A stretch of 64,000 bases of DNA from Palauibacter sp965207805. GTDB lineage: Bacteria; Gemmatimonadota; Gemmatimonadetes; Palauibacterales; Palauibacteraceae. The stretch covers positions 2,790,001 through 2,854,000 of the forward strand of contig OZ242312.1 in assembly GCA_965207805.1 (NCBI GenBank), in the 5' to 3' direction. Each line of letters begins with the position of its first letter. Positions within the stretch are counted from its first letter, which is position 1. The notes under the pieces were generated by a model, which saw nothing but the letters and a program-made list of their open reading frames with translations, made no database searches and was not told the origin of the DNA. Positions 24,819-34,212 of the stretch are shown piece by piece. The translations under genes were made by a program, and so were the position numbers.

Positions 24819-27635
24819 ATGTCACGCGGAATTCGTCTCAAGGCGCTCTGCGCCGCGCTCTTCTTCCTCTCCGCCGCCGGTCTGGCCGCACAGCAGACTG
24901 CGACCGTTACGGGCCGGGTGACCGATGACCTGGGCGCCGGCGTCGCTGGTGCGCAGGTGGTGGTCACGCACGACTTGACGGGGGTCCAGACGGGCGCGCT
25001 GTCGGGGAGCGACGGCGCGTACCAGGTGGAAGGTGTTCGTCCCGGCGGGCCGTACACCGTCGTGGTGACCCTGATCGGATACGGACGCGAGTCCGAGACC
25101 GAGGTCTCGCTGGGGGCCGGCCAGTCGCTGTCACTGGACTTCAGCCTGAGCCAGGAGGCGATCGCTCTCGATGCCCTCGAGGTGTTCGCCACCCGGGCTC
25201 AGGACCGGCAGACGCCGGTGGCGTTCACCAACGTGAGCAAGACGCAGATCCAGAACCAGCTGGGCTCCAGGGATCTTCCGCTGGTGCTGAACGTGACCCC
25301 CAGCGTCTACGCGACGCAGCAGGGGGGCGGCGCCGGCGACGCGCGCATCAACGTGCGCGGCTTCAACCAGCGCAACACCGCCGTGATGATCAACGGCGTG
25401 CCCGTCAACGACATGGAGAACGGGTGGGTCTACTGGTCCAACTGGGACGGCCTGGGCGATGCCGCAACCAGCATCCAGCTCCAGCGCGGCCTGTCGGCGG
25501 TCAACCTGGCCACGCCGTCGATCGGCGGCACGATCAACGTCATCACCGATCCCGCGGCCGAAGGTGCGGGTCTCATGTACAAGCAGGAGTTCGGGCTCGG
25601 CAGCCTGGGCGACGACGGCGGCTGGGGGCTCGGCGGCAACATGCTGAAGGAGACCGTGGTCGTGAACACGGGTCCCGTGGGAAGGTTCGCCGCCACGGGT
25701 TCCGTCGTCCGCAAGACCGGGGGCGGGATGTACAGGGGCTTCACGGGAGGCGACGCCACGTGGACCGACGCCTGGGCCTACTACCTGGCCACGTCGTTCC
25801 AGCTGAGCCCCAACAACCGGCTCGAGGCCTACGCGGTCGGCGCGCCGCAGCGACACGGCCAGAACATCTACAAGCTCAACCTGGCCAGCCTCGACCCGGA
25901 CTACGCGCGCACGCTCGACGGATTCGACGCCGGGGCGTTCGAAAAGTTCCCCGAGGTGGGCAGGGGCCGCAGCCCCAACGTGGCCCCGGTGAGCAGCAGC
26001 TATGGCGGAACCCAGTACAACAGCACGGGCCCGGACTCGGGACGGAGAGGCCGCTTCAGCGACAGCTTCCTCAACGAGCGCGAGAACTACTTCCACAAGC
26101 CGCAGGTCAACCTGAACTGGTACTCCTACTTCGGGGATGGACTGAGCCTGACCACCGTGGGGTATTTCTCCGGCGGCGCCGGCGGAGGTACGGGTACCAT
26201 CGGATCGCTGAGATGGAACTTCGACTACGGCCAGCGCATCCCGGACTGGGATGCCACCATCGCGAGGAATCGGGATGAAGCCGACGGGTCCCGGGGCATC
26301 CTTCGCAACTCGGTGAACAACCAGTCGACCTGGGGCGCCATCTCCAAGCTGCGGAAGACCTTCGATGGCGGCCTCACCACCGAGGTCGGCGTCGACTGGC
26401 GCACGGCCAACATCGAGCACTACCGGGAGGTGCGCGACCTCCTGGGCGGCTCCTACTTCGAGTGCGCCAGCAGAAACCGCTGCACTCCCTCCGACTTCTG
26501 GAGCGAGGCCGAGCACAACCGCGGTCTCGGCGACAAGATCCACTATCACAACGAGAACACGGTGAACTGGCTGGGCGCGTACGCACAGGCCGAGAAGACC
26601 TCCCGCGGGGGGTCACTCTACGGCATGGTCGGATGGGCCCAGAACTCCTACACCTTCGTGGACTTCTTCAAGTCCAACCCCACCGGCGGGGGAAACCTCG
26701 AACTCGAGAGCGGCAATCTCTCCGGCTATCAGATCAAGGGTGGAGCGGTTCGCAATCTCAGCGACGAGTGGTCCGTGTTCGGGAACGCGGGCATCGTCTC
26801 CAAGGTGCCGATCTTCGACGGCGTGATCGACGACAACAACGGCACGCTTCACGACGATCCCCAGAACGAGGATTTCCTCTCGTTCGAGGTGGGAACACAG
26901 TTCCGTTCCACCACCCGCCAGGTCTCGCTGGACGTCAACCTCTACCATACCACCTGGAAGAATCGGACTCAGAGGGGCTTCGTCCGGGACGTGGGCGGGG
27001 TCGAGGGCGTGGATGGGCTGGTCACCCTGCTGGGGGTGGACGCGCGGCACATGGGCATCGAAGCCCAGGGGGCCTGGCAGCCGAGCAACCTCGTGCGCTT
27101 CGACGGGGCGCTCTCGATCGGCAACTGGACGTACCTGGAGGACGCGACCGGCTTCTACCGCGCCGACGACCGGACCACCGAATCGGTGTACGTCGACTTC
27201 TACATTGAGGGTCTCAAGGTGGCCGACGCGCCTCAGCGGCAACTGGCCCTCAGCGCGTCGGTCTTTCCGACGGACGGCGCCTACGTGTCGCTGGTGGGCA
27301 AGTTCTTCGGCAACCACTATGCGGCGTTCGATCACCTGAACCGCAGCGATCCGGGCGAGAGGGGCATCCAGTCCTGGCAGCCCCCGGGCTATTCGGTCCT
27401 CGACCTGCACCTCTCGTATTCCCTCGGCGACCTCATCCCGATCGCCGGCGGGGGTGGCGTGCGCGTCTTCGCCAACGTGTACAACCTTCTCGACGCGATC
27501 TACGTCCAGGATGCCACCGACGCCTCCCGGTTCAACAGCTACTTCGAAGACGGCGATGTCCACGATGCGGACTCGGCGGAGGTCTTCCTCGGCTATCCGC
27601 GCAACCTGAACGTGGGGTTCCAGGTCACCTTCTAA
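24819..27635 (+). CDS. TonB-dependent receptor with carboxypeptidase-regulatory-like N-terminal domain
   Basis: 938-residue outer-membrane receptor for energised uptake of a large or scarce nutrient. In order: Sec signal peptide (ending GLAAQQ), a carboxypeptidase-D-like beta-sandwich at residues 28-105 (ATVTGRVTDDLGAGVAGAQV), a plug domain at about 115-235 (INVRGFNQRNTAVMINGVPV), and a 22-strand-type barrel ending NVGFQVTF with terminal Phe. The layout resembles SusC-like receptors but no SusD partner is adjacent. A CGGAGGATG ribosome site lies before the ATG. A perfect hairpin terminator follows the stop. Substrate unknown. Confidence 0.93.
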   Translation: MSRGIRLKALCAALFFLSAAGLAAQQTATVTGRVTDDLGAGVAGAQVVVTHDLTGVQTGALSGSDGAYQVEGVRPGGPYTVVVTLIGYGRESETEVSLGAGQSLSLDFSLSQEAIALDALEVFATRAQDRQTPVAFTNVSKTQIQNQLGSRDLPLVLNVTPSVYATQQGGGAGDARINVRGFNQRNTAVMINGVPVNDMENGWVYWSNWDGLGDAATSIQLQRGLSAVNLATPSIGGTINVITDPAAEGAGLMYKQEFGLGSLGDDGGWGLGGNMLKETVVVNTGPVGRFAATGSVVRKTGGGMYRGFTGGDATWTDAWAYYLATSFQLSPNNRLEAYAVGAPQRHGQNIYKLNLASLDPDYARTLDGFDAGAFEKFPEVGRGRSPNVAPVSSSYGGTQYNSTGPDSGRRGRFSDSFLNERENYFHKPQVNLNWYSYFGDGLSLTTVGYFSGGAGGGTGTIGSLRWNFDYGQRIPDWDATIARNRDEADGSRGILRNSVNNQSTWGAISKLRKTFDGGLTTEVGVDWRTANIEHYREVRDLLGGSYFECASRNRCTPSDFWSEAEHNRGLGDKIHYHNENTVNWLGAYAQAEKTSRGGSLYGMVGWAQNSYTFVDFFKSNPTGGGNLELESGNLSGYQIKGGAVRNLSDEWSVFGNAGIVSKVPIFDGVIDDNNGTLHDDPQNEDFLSFEVGTQFRSTTRQVSLDVNLYHTTWKNRTQRGFVRDVGGVEGVDGLVTLLGVDARHMGIEAQGAWQPSNLVRFDGALSIGNWTYLEDATGFYRADDRTTESVYVDFYIEGLKVADAPQRQLALSASVFPTDGAYVSLVGKFFGNHYAAFDHLNRSDPGERGIQSWQPPGYSVLDLHLSYSLGDLIPIAGGGGVRVFANVYNLLDAIYVQDATDASRFNSYFEDGDVHDADSAEVFLGYPRNLNVGFQVTF

Positions 27636-27640
27636 CACAA

Positions 27641-27672
27641 ACGGCCTCGTCGGCGGATGCCGGCGGGGCCGT
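27641..27672. terminator. Strong hairpin between convergent TonB receptor and fbp genes
   Basis: ACGGCCTCGTCGGC (27641-27654) pairs along its full 14 bases (two G-U) with GCCGGCGGGGCCGT (27659-27672) around a GGAT loop. It lies 5 nt after the receptor stop and 12 nt after the fbp stop, so it can serve both directions. Neither side has a long T-run. Confidence 0.7.
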
Positions 27673-27684
27673 TCGCTGTCCCGG

Positions 27685-28686
27685 TCAGTCGTCGGCCAGG
27701 TAGCGTCCCGCCATCTCCACGAGGTCGGGGTCGCCGAGGAAGGTCGGCACGCGATGGTGCAGCCCCTCGGGCTCGATGTCGAGGATGCGCTGGCGGCCAT
27801 CGGTGGCCCGACCGCCGGCCTGCTCGCAGATCATGGCCATGGGGGCCACTTCGTACAGCAGGCGCAGCTTCCCCTCCGGCTTCGCGACGGTCCCCGGGTA
27901 CATGAAGATCCCCCCGCGCAGAAGCGTGCGGTGGAAGTCCGCGACCATGGACCCGACATAGCGCGCGGAAAACGACGGCGCGTCGGGCGGCGGCTGCCGG
28001 AGCCGCTCCACGAGCCGCTGCTGACCCGGCGTCCACTTGTCGAAGTAGGCTTCGTTGATGCTGTAGATGTTCTTGCCGGGCGAGGGAATCCGCAGGTTCC
28101 GGTACGAAAGGAGGAACTCCCCGATCCCGGGGTCGAGCGTGAAGCCGTGGACGCCGGCCCCGGTCGTGAAGACGAGCATGGTGGAAGAGCCGTACAGGAC
28201 GTATCCCGCCGCGACCTGTTCCGATCCCGGCTGAAGCAGATCGCGCCTTCGCACCTTGGTCCCGTCGCTCCGCTTGCGGTAGACGGAGAAGATGGTCCCC
28301 ACGGAGATGTTCACGTCGATGTTCGAACTCCCGTCGAGCGGGTCGAATGCGATGATGTACGGTCCGGGCTCGCGGGTCTCGGGAACATGGACGAACCCCT
28401 CCTCTTCCTCGGACACCATGCCGCTCAGGCTGCCGCAGCGCCTCAGCAGGTTCAGGAGGACGTCGTTCGCGTAGTCGTCCAGCTTCTGCACTTCCTCGTC
28501 GTGCACGTTCGTGCTTCCGATCACACCGAGGATGTCGATGAGGCCCGCGCGATTCACGGCCGCGGAGATGACCTTCGCGGCGAGGCTGATCTGGAGCAGG
28601 ATGTCGGTGAGCGCGCCCGTGGCCTGAGGGTATTCGCGCTCCTGTTCGGCGATGAAGTGCTCTACGGTGACGATGGATCCGGTCAA
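27685..28686 (-). CDS. fbp: Fructose-1,6-bisphosphatase class I
   Basis: Dephosphorylates fructose 1,6-bisphosphate for gluconeogenesis. 333 residues. Metal- and substrate-binding motifs are all present: MVSEEEEG, AFDPLDGSSNIDVNISVGTIF, YVGSMVADFHRTLLRGGIFMYP, and KPEGKLRLLYE; AGGRATDG and HHRVPTFLG close the protein. The start is a TTG at 28686 with GGAG five nt upstream; no better ATG/GTG exists in the frame. The gene stands alone, convergent with the TonB receptor gene. Its presence is consistent with growth on amino acids or organic acids. Confidence 0.95.
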   Translation of the reverse strand: MTGSIVTVEHFIAEQEREYPQATGALTDILLQISLAAKVISAAVNRAGLIDILGVIGSTNVHDEEVQKLDDYANDVLLNLLRRCGSLSGMVSEEEEGFVHVPETREPGPYIIAFDPLDGSSNIDVNISVGTIFSVYRKRSDGTKVRRRDLLQPGSEQVAAGYVLYGSSTMLVFTTGAGVHGFTLDPGIGEFLLSYRNLRIPSPGKNIYSINEAYFDKWTPGQQRLVERLRQPPPDAPSFSARYVGSMVADFHRTLLRGGIFMYPGTVAKPEGKLRLLYEVAPMAMICEQAGGRATDGRQRILDIEPEGLHHRVPTFLGDPDLVEMAGRYLADD

Positions 28687-28775
28687 GGTGGCTCCGCGGA
28701 AGTCGGGGGGTGGGCCAGCAGTCGCGGGGCTCTTGCCACGGACTGCTAGAGGTTACGGAGGGGCGGTTTTTCGCG

Positions 28776-31145
28776 TCAAGGCGCGCCCGCGATCCTCCAG
28801 CCGCTCGCGTCGATCTCGACGCACAGGGGGCCGTGGAGATCCGTTCGCCACACCCGCAGCACCCGGGCGGAGTCGAGTCGCGCCAGCGTCACGGTGTGCG
28901 GGTGCCCGTGCCGGTTCCCGCTCCCCGCCGAGATCACGGCGATCGCCGGCCGCGTCGCCTCCAGCCATTCGAGGGAAGTGGAGGTCCGGCTGCCGTGGTG
29001 GCCGAGCTTGAGGAGATCCGTGTCCGGGCGGAGCGGCGCGAGGCGTTCCAGGATCTCGCGTTCCACCTCGATGCCGGCGTCGCCGGTGTTCACGTAGCGG
29101 AAGTCGCCGACCGTGAGACGGAAGGAGAGGGAGCCTTCGTTCGCGTCGGAGCCGGCCGGGCCGTCGGGCCAGAGAATCTCGAGTTCGACATCGTCGATGC
29201 GGAGGCGGTCTCCGGCGCGGGGCGCGTGCCAGGAGGCGCCCTCCATCTGAAGCCGTTCGAGGAAGGCAAGGTAGGAGGAGCTGGGCTCCGGGACGCCGGG
29301 ATCGAGCACGCGGCGGACCCGGAGGGCCTCGAACACCGCCGCGGCGCCGCCGTAGTGGTCGAGGTGGGGATGGGAGATGGCGAGCAGTTCCACGGTGCGG
29401 GCGCCCTTGCCGCGCAGGAAGGGCACCACGACGCGGCTTCCCGCGTCGGCCATCGGCGGGCCGGATGCCGTGCCGGCCGTTCTGAAGGCCGAGCCCGGGC
29501 CCGCGTCGAAGACGAGCCATCGGCCGGCGCCGGTCCGCACGACGGCGGCGTCGCCCTGCCCCACGGCGAGGGTGCAGACGAGCGCCGTGCCACGGTGGAG
29601 GCCGGCCCGGAGGGGGGGCCAGGCGAACGCGAGCGCGAGCACGGCGCCGACCGCGAGGACGCCGAGGCCGCGTCGGGCGCGCCTCCGGTCGAGGGCGAGG
29701 GCAACGAGCGCGGCGGCGACCGCCCACGCGCGGGGGCCGAGTCCGGGGCCCGTCCAGCTAAGAGGGAGCCCCGCGAAGAAGGTCGCGATGGCCGCGAGGC
29801 CCGCGAGCGCGACGTCCGCGGCGCCGGCGAACAGGACCCAGAGACCCCACGGCAGGATCAGCGTGAGCGCGAGCGCGGGAAGCGCGAGACTCACGACCCC
29901 GCCCGCCACCACGCTCGCCGGGATCGAGGCGATGACGATGCGGTCGAAGTGGAAGGCCGCGATGGGCGCGGTAACGAGGAAGGCGCCGCAACTCACGGCA
30001 AGCGCCCGCCCGATCCCGCGCAGGTGTCGGGAGGGCAAACGCGGCAACGGCGCGCGGCCCCCGAGCACGACGCCCGTGAAGCCGGCGAACGAGAGCTGGA
30101 AGCCCACATCCGTCACGATGAGCGGGTCGGCCAGGATGGCGAGCATCGCCGCCAGCGCCGCCAGGTCGCCGAGGCGGGCGGGGCGCGCCCGGCGGAAAGC
30201 GAGCGCCCAGCCCCAGAACATCAGCGCCGCCCGCACCGCCGAGGGCGGCGCGCCGATGAGGCACACGTACGCGCTCGTGCAGCAGGCGGCGTAGAGCAGC
30301 CGGCGCGGACCGCGCACGCGAAGACCGATGAGCCAGGCGAGCGAAGCCCCGATCAGGCCGACGTGGAGCCCGGAGATCGCGAGCAGGTGGATGATCCCGG
30401 CCCCGACGAACGCCTCTCTCGTCGCGGGGTCGAGCGTGCTGCGGTCCGCGAGCAGCAGGGCCCTGCCGATCGCCCGGTGTTCGGGGGCGAGCCGGGCATC
30501 GAGCCGGGCGAGCAGCCCGGCGCGCCATTCGATGATCCGGCGGCCGAGACCGCGCGGGCCCACGGCGTTCGCCGGCACACCCAGCGGCTCCAGCGTCGCG
30601 CCGCCGATCCAGCCCACCGTGGCGGGCGGACGGGGCAGCCGCGGCCGTCCCGCTCCCGGGTTCGTCCCGCCCGCCGCGCGCCATGTACCCCGGGCGAGCA
30701 CCGCCGCGCCCGCCTCTCGCCCCGCTCCGGGCCGCACAAAGGCGCGCACCGCGTCCAGGCGGCAGATCCGCCCCCCCGAGATGATGTGGACGTCGCGGAT
30801 CGACACCCGGACCGGGCCGGCACCCCCGCCCGCCTGCCGTTTCGGCACCGGGTCGCCGAGCGTGCCGATCGCCGCGACCGGCGCGCCCACCTCCAACGTG
30901 GCCACGCAGGCCCCGCGCGCCGCCGTGCCGCTCGGCAGACCCGCGAGCAGCCCGGCCACGGCGGCGAGTGCGACGGAGAGGCCGACCGTCGCGCGCGGGG
31001 GGACGCCCCCCGCTCGGGCGGAGCGGGCCCGGCCCGCGACCCGCAGCGCGGCGCGGCCGACGATGACGCAAACAAGTCCCGCCGCGATTGCCGCGGGAGC
31101 GTGGAGAGCGACGGCGTCGGCAGGGGCGAGCGCGAGCCCGGCCAC
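28776..31145 (-). CDS. ComEC/Rec2-type DNA uptake channel
   Basis: 789-residue inner-membrane protein for natural competence. The N-terminal region (30-240) has helices and an OB-like domain, the central Competence domain (residues 240-500) has many hydrophobic helices and the family hallmark HLLAISGLHVGLIGASLAW, and the C-terminal metallo-beta-lactamase-like domain carries VGQGDAAVVRTGAGRWLVFDAGPG, LAISHPHLDHYGGA and LKLGHHGSRTSTS. The C-terminal domain is thought to act on the incoming strand. GTG start at 31145; 115 nt separate it from the LapA-like gene, the last gene of the alr-to-lapA run. Other com genes are not in the window. Confidence 0.92.
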   Translation of the reverse strand: MAGLALAPADAVALHAPAAIAAGLVCVIVGRAALRVAGRARSARAGGVPPRATVGLSVALAAVAGLLAGLPSGTAARGACVATLEVGAPVAAIGTLGDPVPKRQAGGGAGPVRVSIRDVHIISGGRICRLDAVRAFVRPGAGREAGAAVLARGTWRAAGGTNPGAGRPRLPRPPATVGWIGGATLEPLGVPANAVGPRGLGRRIIEWRAGLLARLDARLAPEHRAIGRALLLADRSTLDPATREAFVGAGIIHLLAISGLHVGLIGASLAWLIGLRVRGPRRLLYAACCTSAYVCLIGAPPSAVRAALMFWGWALAFRRARPARLGDLAALAAMLAILADPLIVTDVGFQLSFAGFTGVVLGGRAPLPRLPSRHLRGIGRALAVSCGAFLVTAPIAAFHFDRIVIASIPASVVAGGVVSLALPALALTLILPWGLWVLFAGAADVALAGLAAIATFFAGLPLSWTGPGLGPRAWAVAAALVALALDRRRARRGLGVLAVGAVLALAFAWPPLRAGLHRGTALVCTLAVGQGDAAVVRTGAGRWLVFDAGPGSAFRTAGTASGPPMADAGSRVVVPFLRGKGARTVELLAISHPHLDHYGGAAAVFEALRVRRVLDPGVPEPSSSYLAFLERLQMEGASWHAPRAGDRLRIDDVELEILWPDGPAGSDANEGSLSFRLTVGDFRYVNTGDAGIEVEREILERLAPLRPDTDLLKLGHHGSRTSTSLEWLEATRPAIAVISAGSGNRHGHPHTVTLARLDSARVLRVWRTDLHGPLCVEIDASGWRIAGAP

Positions 31146-31260
31146 ATCCCCGGCGGCAAGCGCAAGGGCCGTCAGAAGCAGGGGCGACAGGGAGTGGGAC
31201 GTCGATCAGCCTCCGGCGCAGAGTACAACCCCTACGCTCGGAGACGGCATCAACCGTCCG

Positions 31261-31668
31261 TCAAAGGAGGGGACTCGGCTCCGATCGTTCCGACGGGCTC
31301 GAGGACCCGGGCGGGGCCGGGGGCTCCGACGCGGCCGGGGGCTCCGACGCGGCCGGGGGCTGCGACGCGGCCGGGGGCTGCGACGCGGCCGGGGACTCCG
31401 ACGCGCCCGGCGGCTCGAACGCGAGGCGCGCCGACGCCGCCCGGTTGGCCAGGCGCCGGGCCCGGCGCTCGGCCCGCCACGCGAGCAGGCCCGAGAGGCC
31501 CATCCCCCCGAGGATGCAGGCGAAGACGATGAGCGGGAGCGGCGCGCGGATGCGGAGGAAAGGCAGCACGACGTTCGCGAGTTCGCTCCCGTTCCTCGCC
31601 GAAAACCAGAACGCCGCGAGGATGACGACGACGAAGGCGAGGAGCCGCATCACGAAACGCATCAGCAC
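31261..31668 (-). CDS. LapA-domain small membrane protein with Pro/Ala repeat tail
   Basis: 135 residues. Two transmembrane helices (FVMRLLAFVVVILAAFWF and PLPLIVFACILGGMGLSGLL) flank a short loop NGSELANVVLPFLRIRA, the pattern of the LapA (lipopolysaccharide assembly protein A) domain, followed by a basic coiled stretch (AERRARRLANRAASAR). The last 45 residues are a repeat tail of six-residue units PAASEP/PAASQP. The start overlaps the end of miaB by 7 nt. The precise role is unknown. Confidence 0.75.
   Translation of the reverse strand: MLMRFVMRLLAFVVVILAAFWFSARNGSELANVVLPFLRIRAPLPLIVFACILGGMGLSGLLAWRAERRARRLANRAASARLAFEPPGASESPAASQPPAASQPPAASEPPAASEPPAPPGSSSPSERSEPSPLL
31320..31410 (-). 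repeat. 18-bp tandem repeat inside the LapA-like gene
   Basis: About five near-identical copies of an 18-bp GC-rich unit (core GGCTCCGACGCGGCCGGG) encode the PAASEP/PAASQP tail in frame. Units are multiples of three, so copy-number change would alter tail length without frameshift. Confidence 0.7.
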
Positions 31669-33041
31669 GGCTGTCCCATGAAGGTCGCGCCCGTCGTCCC
31701 CGTGAGCCGCACCTGCGCGTACGTACCGATCCGGCAGGGGTCTCCGGGGAAGGCGACGACCTTGTTCTGCTCCGTCCTGCCGAGCACATCGCCCGGCGAG
31801 CGTGCGGAGCGCTCGATCAGGACTTCGCGCCGCGAACCCACCTCTGACTCGTTGATCTCGCGCTGGATCGCGCGGTGCTCGCCGATCAGTCGTTCCAGCC
31901 GCTCCGAACCCACTTCGTCCGGCACGAAATCCGCATCCGGGAAGCGCGTAGCCGGCGTCCCTTCGCGCAGCGAATATTTGTACAGATAGGCATCGTCGAA
32001 CCGCACGTCCCGCATCAGCTCCAGCGTGGCCTCGAAATCCGCGTCCATCTCCCCCGGGAAACCCACGATCACGTCCGTGGAGAGCGCGATGCCGGGAACC
32101 TCGCGGCGCGCGGCGTCGACCTTCTCGAGGAATCCCTTGCTCGTGTAGCGCCGGACCATGCGCTTGAGAATGCGATCGGAGCCCGATTGCACGGGCAGGT
32201 GGAGCTGGCGGCAGACCGTCGGCTCCCCCGCCATCACGTCGAGCAGTTCCGGCGTCACATCGTTGGGATGGGGCGAGGTGAATCGCACGCGGCGGATGCC
32301 GTCCACGCGGCTTACGGCCCGCAGCAGCGTCGCGAAGTTCCAGTCTCCGGACTCATACGAGTTCACGGTCTGCCCGAGGAGCACGACTTCGGTGAACCCC
32401 TCCTCCACGGCGCGCCGGGTCTCGACGAGGACCGCCTCGGGCGTCCGGTTCTTCTCGGATCCCCTTACGTAGGGAACGATGCAGAAGGTGCAGCGGTGAT
32501 CGCAGCCGCGCTGGACCGTGATCCAGGCGCTTACGCCTTCCCGCCTCACGCTGTCCACGCCCTCGTAGTTCTCTTCCGCGTCGAGTCCGAGCAGCGTCTG
32601 TCCGCGCTCGATCGCGTTCGCCCGGATCGAACCGATGAGTTCCGGCAGGGCGCGGTACGCATCCGGCCCGGCCACCACGTCCACGCCCGCCGCTTCCTCG
32701 ATGAGCCGTGGGCCCAGCCGCTGCGCCATGCACCCCGTCACCCCCAGCACGAGGCCGGAATGCCGCTTGCGGTGACGCTGCAGCTCGCCGATCCGGCCTC
32801 GAACGCGCTGCTCCGCGTGCTCGCGAATCGCACAGGTGTTCACGAGGATGACATCGGCACGCTCGGGCGCGTCCACGCTCACGAAGCCTTCGTCGACGAG
32901 CAGCCCCTCCATCAACTCGGTGTCGTTGATGTTCATCTGACACCCGTAGGTCTCGATGTAGACCCGCCCCCCGAGCGGGCGGGGGTCGCGGGGGCGATCC
33001 GCGGCGGTCGTCTTCATCGTGACGAGATTCGGCCTCTCCAT
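31662..33041 (-). CDS. miaB: tRNA-2-methylthio-N6-dimethylallyladenosine synthase
   Basis: Radical-SAM methylthiotransferase acting on i6A37 of tRNAs. 459 residues from the ATG at 33041 (8 nt after the previous stop); an ATG at 33017 is an alternative. Order: UPF0004 domain with ETYGCQMNINDTE, NTCAIREHAEQRVRGRIGEL and GVTGCMAQR (three cluster Cys), radical-SAM core with RGCDHRCTFCIVPYVRG, then the TRAM domain at the C-terminus. QLHLPVQSGSDRILKRM and the GFPGE motif are typical. It is in the middle of an operon otherwise devoted to cell envelope functions. Confidence 0.95.
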   Translation of the reverse strand: MERPNLVTMKTTAADRPRDPRPLGGRVYIETYGCQMNINDTELMEGLLVDEGFVSVDAPERADVILVNTCAIREHAEQRVRGRIGELQRHRKRHSGLVLGVTGCMAQRLGPRLIEEAAGVDVVAGPDAYRALPELIGSIRANAIERGQTLLGLDAEENYEGVDSVRREGVSAWITVQRGCDHRCTFCIVPYVRGSEKNRTPEAVLVETRRAVEEGFTEVVLLGQTVNSYESGDWNFATLLRAVSRVDGIRRVRFTSPHPNDVTPELLDVMAGEPTVCRQLHLPVQSGSDRILKRMVRRYTSKGFLEKVDAARREVPGIALSTDVIVGFPGEMDADFEATLELMRDVRFDDAYLYKYSLREGTPATRFPDADFVPDEVGSERLERLIGEHRAIQREINESEVGSRREVLIERSARSPGDVLGRTEQNKVVAFPGDPCRIGTYAQVRLTGTTGATFMGQPC

Positions 33042-33048
33042 GGGTGGC

Positions 33049-34212
33049 TCAACGCTGCCGGAGGGAGAAGGAGAGCGTGACGCGCCGGAAGCTCTCCGCG
33101 AAGCCGGCCGTCGCGACGTCGCCGCGCGATCCGCTCTCGACGGCAAGATCGAACACGGCGAGTCCATCCTGGAACTCCCAGCCGAAGCCACCGGTGAAAG
33201 CGGACTCTTCGAGCGCTTCCGTACCCGGGCTGAAGGGAAGCCCCGTCCTTCGCCAGCCGGCCCGAAGCGGCAGCCTCCCGCCGAGCAGGGAGAGCGCACC
33301 GTATTCGACCCCCCCTCCCAGCCAGGTGGTGTCGTGGGATTGGAACGCGGAGCCGGCCGCCTCATCGCGCGACCCCACGGCGGACCACCCGGTCCGGCCG
33401 CCACCGGCGGTGACGAGGAGGTGGTCCGTCACGCGCACGCTACCGCCAAGTTCGATCGAGGTCGGCAGATCGAACTCCGCCTCGGGTTCATCCGCCGCTT
33501 CGGGGATCGCGTACAGCGTCCCTCCCGTCCCGAGCGCAACGCCGGCCACCACGCGGTCGCCCAGCCGGATCGACCCACCTCCCTTGAAGCGCCAGGCTCG
33601 CCACGACAGCTCCCTCGCCCCCACGATGCCGCCGAGCGCGGGAGCCCCTCCGATCGGATCATCGAACTGACGGAAGAACGACTGCCGCAGCGATCCGGTG
33701 AGCCGCTGGGCGGAGATCCCGAGACCCAGCGGTCCGAGGCGACGCGCGAGCGACACATCGATCGCGCTGATCCCGCCGTTGTGCTCCCGGGTCTCCTCGT
33801 ACGGAACCATGCCATCGGTCAGCCGCAGCGTGTCCTGCAGGATGTTGGACCAGTCCTGGTCGAACTCGCCGCCGAAGGCCAGGCTGAACGCCCAGTCGTT
33901 GTAGGGGACGAGCGCGCGGATCGTCGTGAAACGCCCTCGTCCCGTATCGAGCGACCTGCTCTCACCCTCCAGCGTCACGCCCTCGCTGGCCAGCGAGACG
34001 GAGAACCCGGGTTCGGCGTGAAGGAGGAGGTCGGCGGGGTTCGTGAGGCTGTACGATCCGCCGAGCAGGCTGCCCGACCCGCCGAGCGCCGCCGAGCGGC
34101 CATCCAGGGGCGCGACCGGATATCCGAGTCCGACGGCCGTGATCGGTGTCTGCGCGAAAACGGCAGCGGGCGAAGCGACCAGCGCGGCGAGAACGAAGAC
34201 GGCCCGCATCAC
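33049..34212 (-). CDS. Predicted outer-membrane beta-barrel protein
   Basis: 387 residues with a Sec signal peptide (AVFVLAALVASPAAVFAQ). The mature sequence begins with SAALGGSGSLLGGSYSLTNPADLLL, similar in style to FadL/PorV-type barrels that start with small-residue and NPA motifs, and continues with alternating amphipathic strands rich in Gly, Ser and aromatic residues. It ends with SFRRVTLSFSLRQR. The ATG overlaps the stop of the preceding lipoprotein gene (ATGA), so the two are made together, suggesting a lipoprotein/barrel pair in the outer membrane. No enzyme motif is seen. Confidence 0.65.
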   Translation of the reverse strand: MMRAVFVLAALVASPAAVFAQTPITAVGLGYPVAPLDGRSAALGGSGSLLGGSYSLTNPADLLLHAEPGFSVSLASEGVTLEGESRSLDTGRGRFTTIRALVPYNDWAFSLAFGGEFDQDWSNILQDTLRLTDGMVPYEETREHNGGISAIDVSLARRLGPLGLGISAQRLTGSLRQSFFRQFDDPIGGAPALGGIVGARELSWRAWRFKGGGSIRLGDRVVAGVALGTGGTLYAIPEAADEPEAEFDLPTSIELGGSVRVTDHLLVTAGGGRTGWSAVGSRDEAAGSAFQSHDTTWLGGGVEYGALSLLGGRLPLRAGWRRTGLPFSPGTEALEESAFTGGFGWEFQDGLAVFDLAVESGSRGDVATAGFAESFRRVTLSFSLRQR

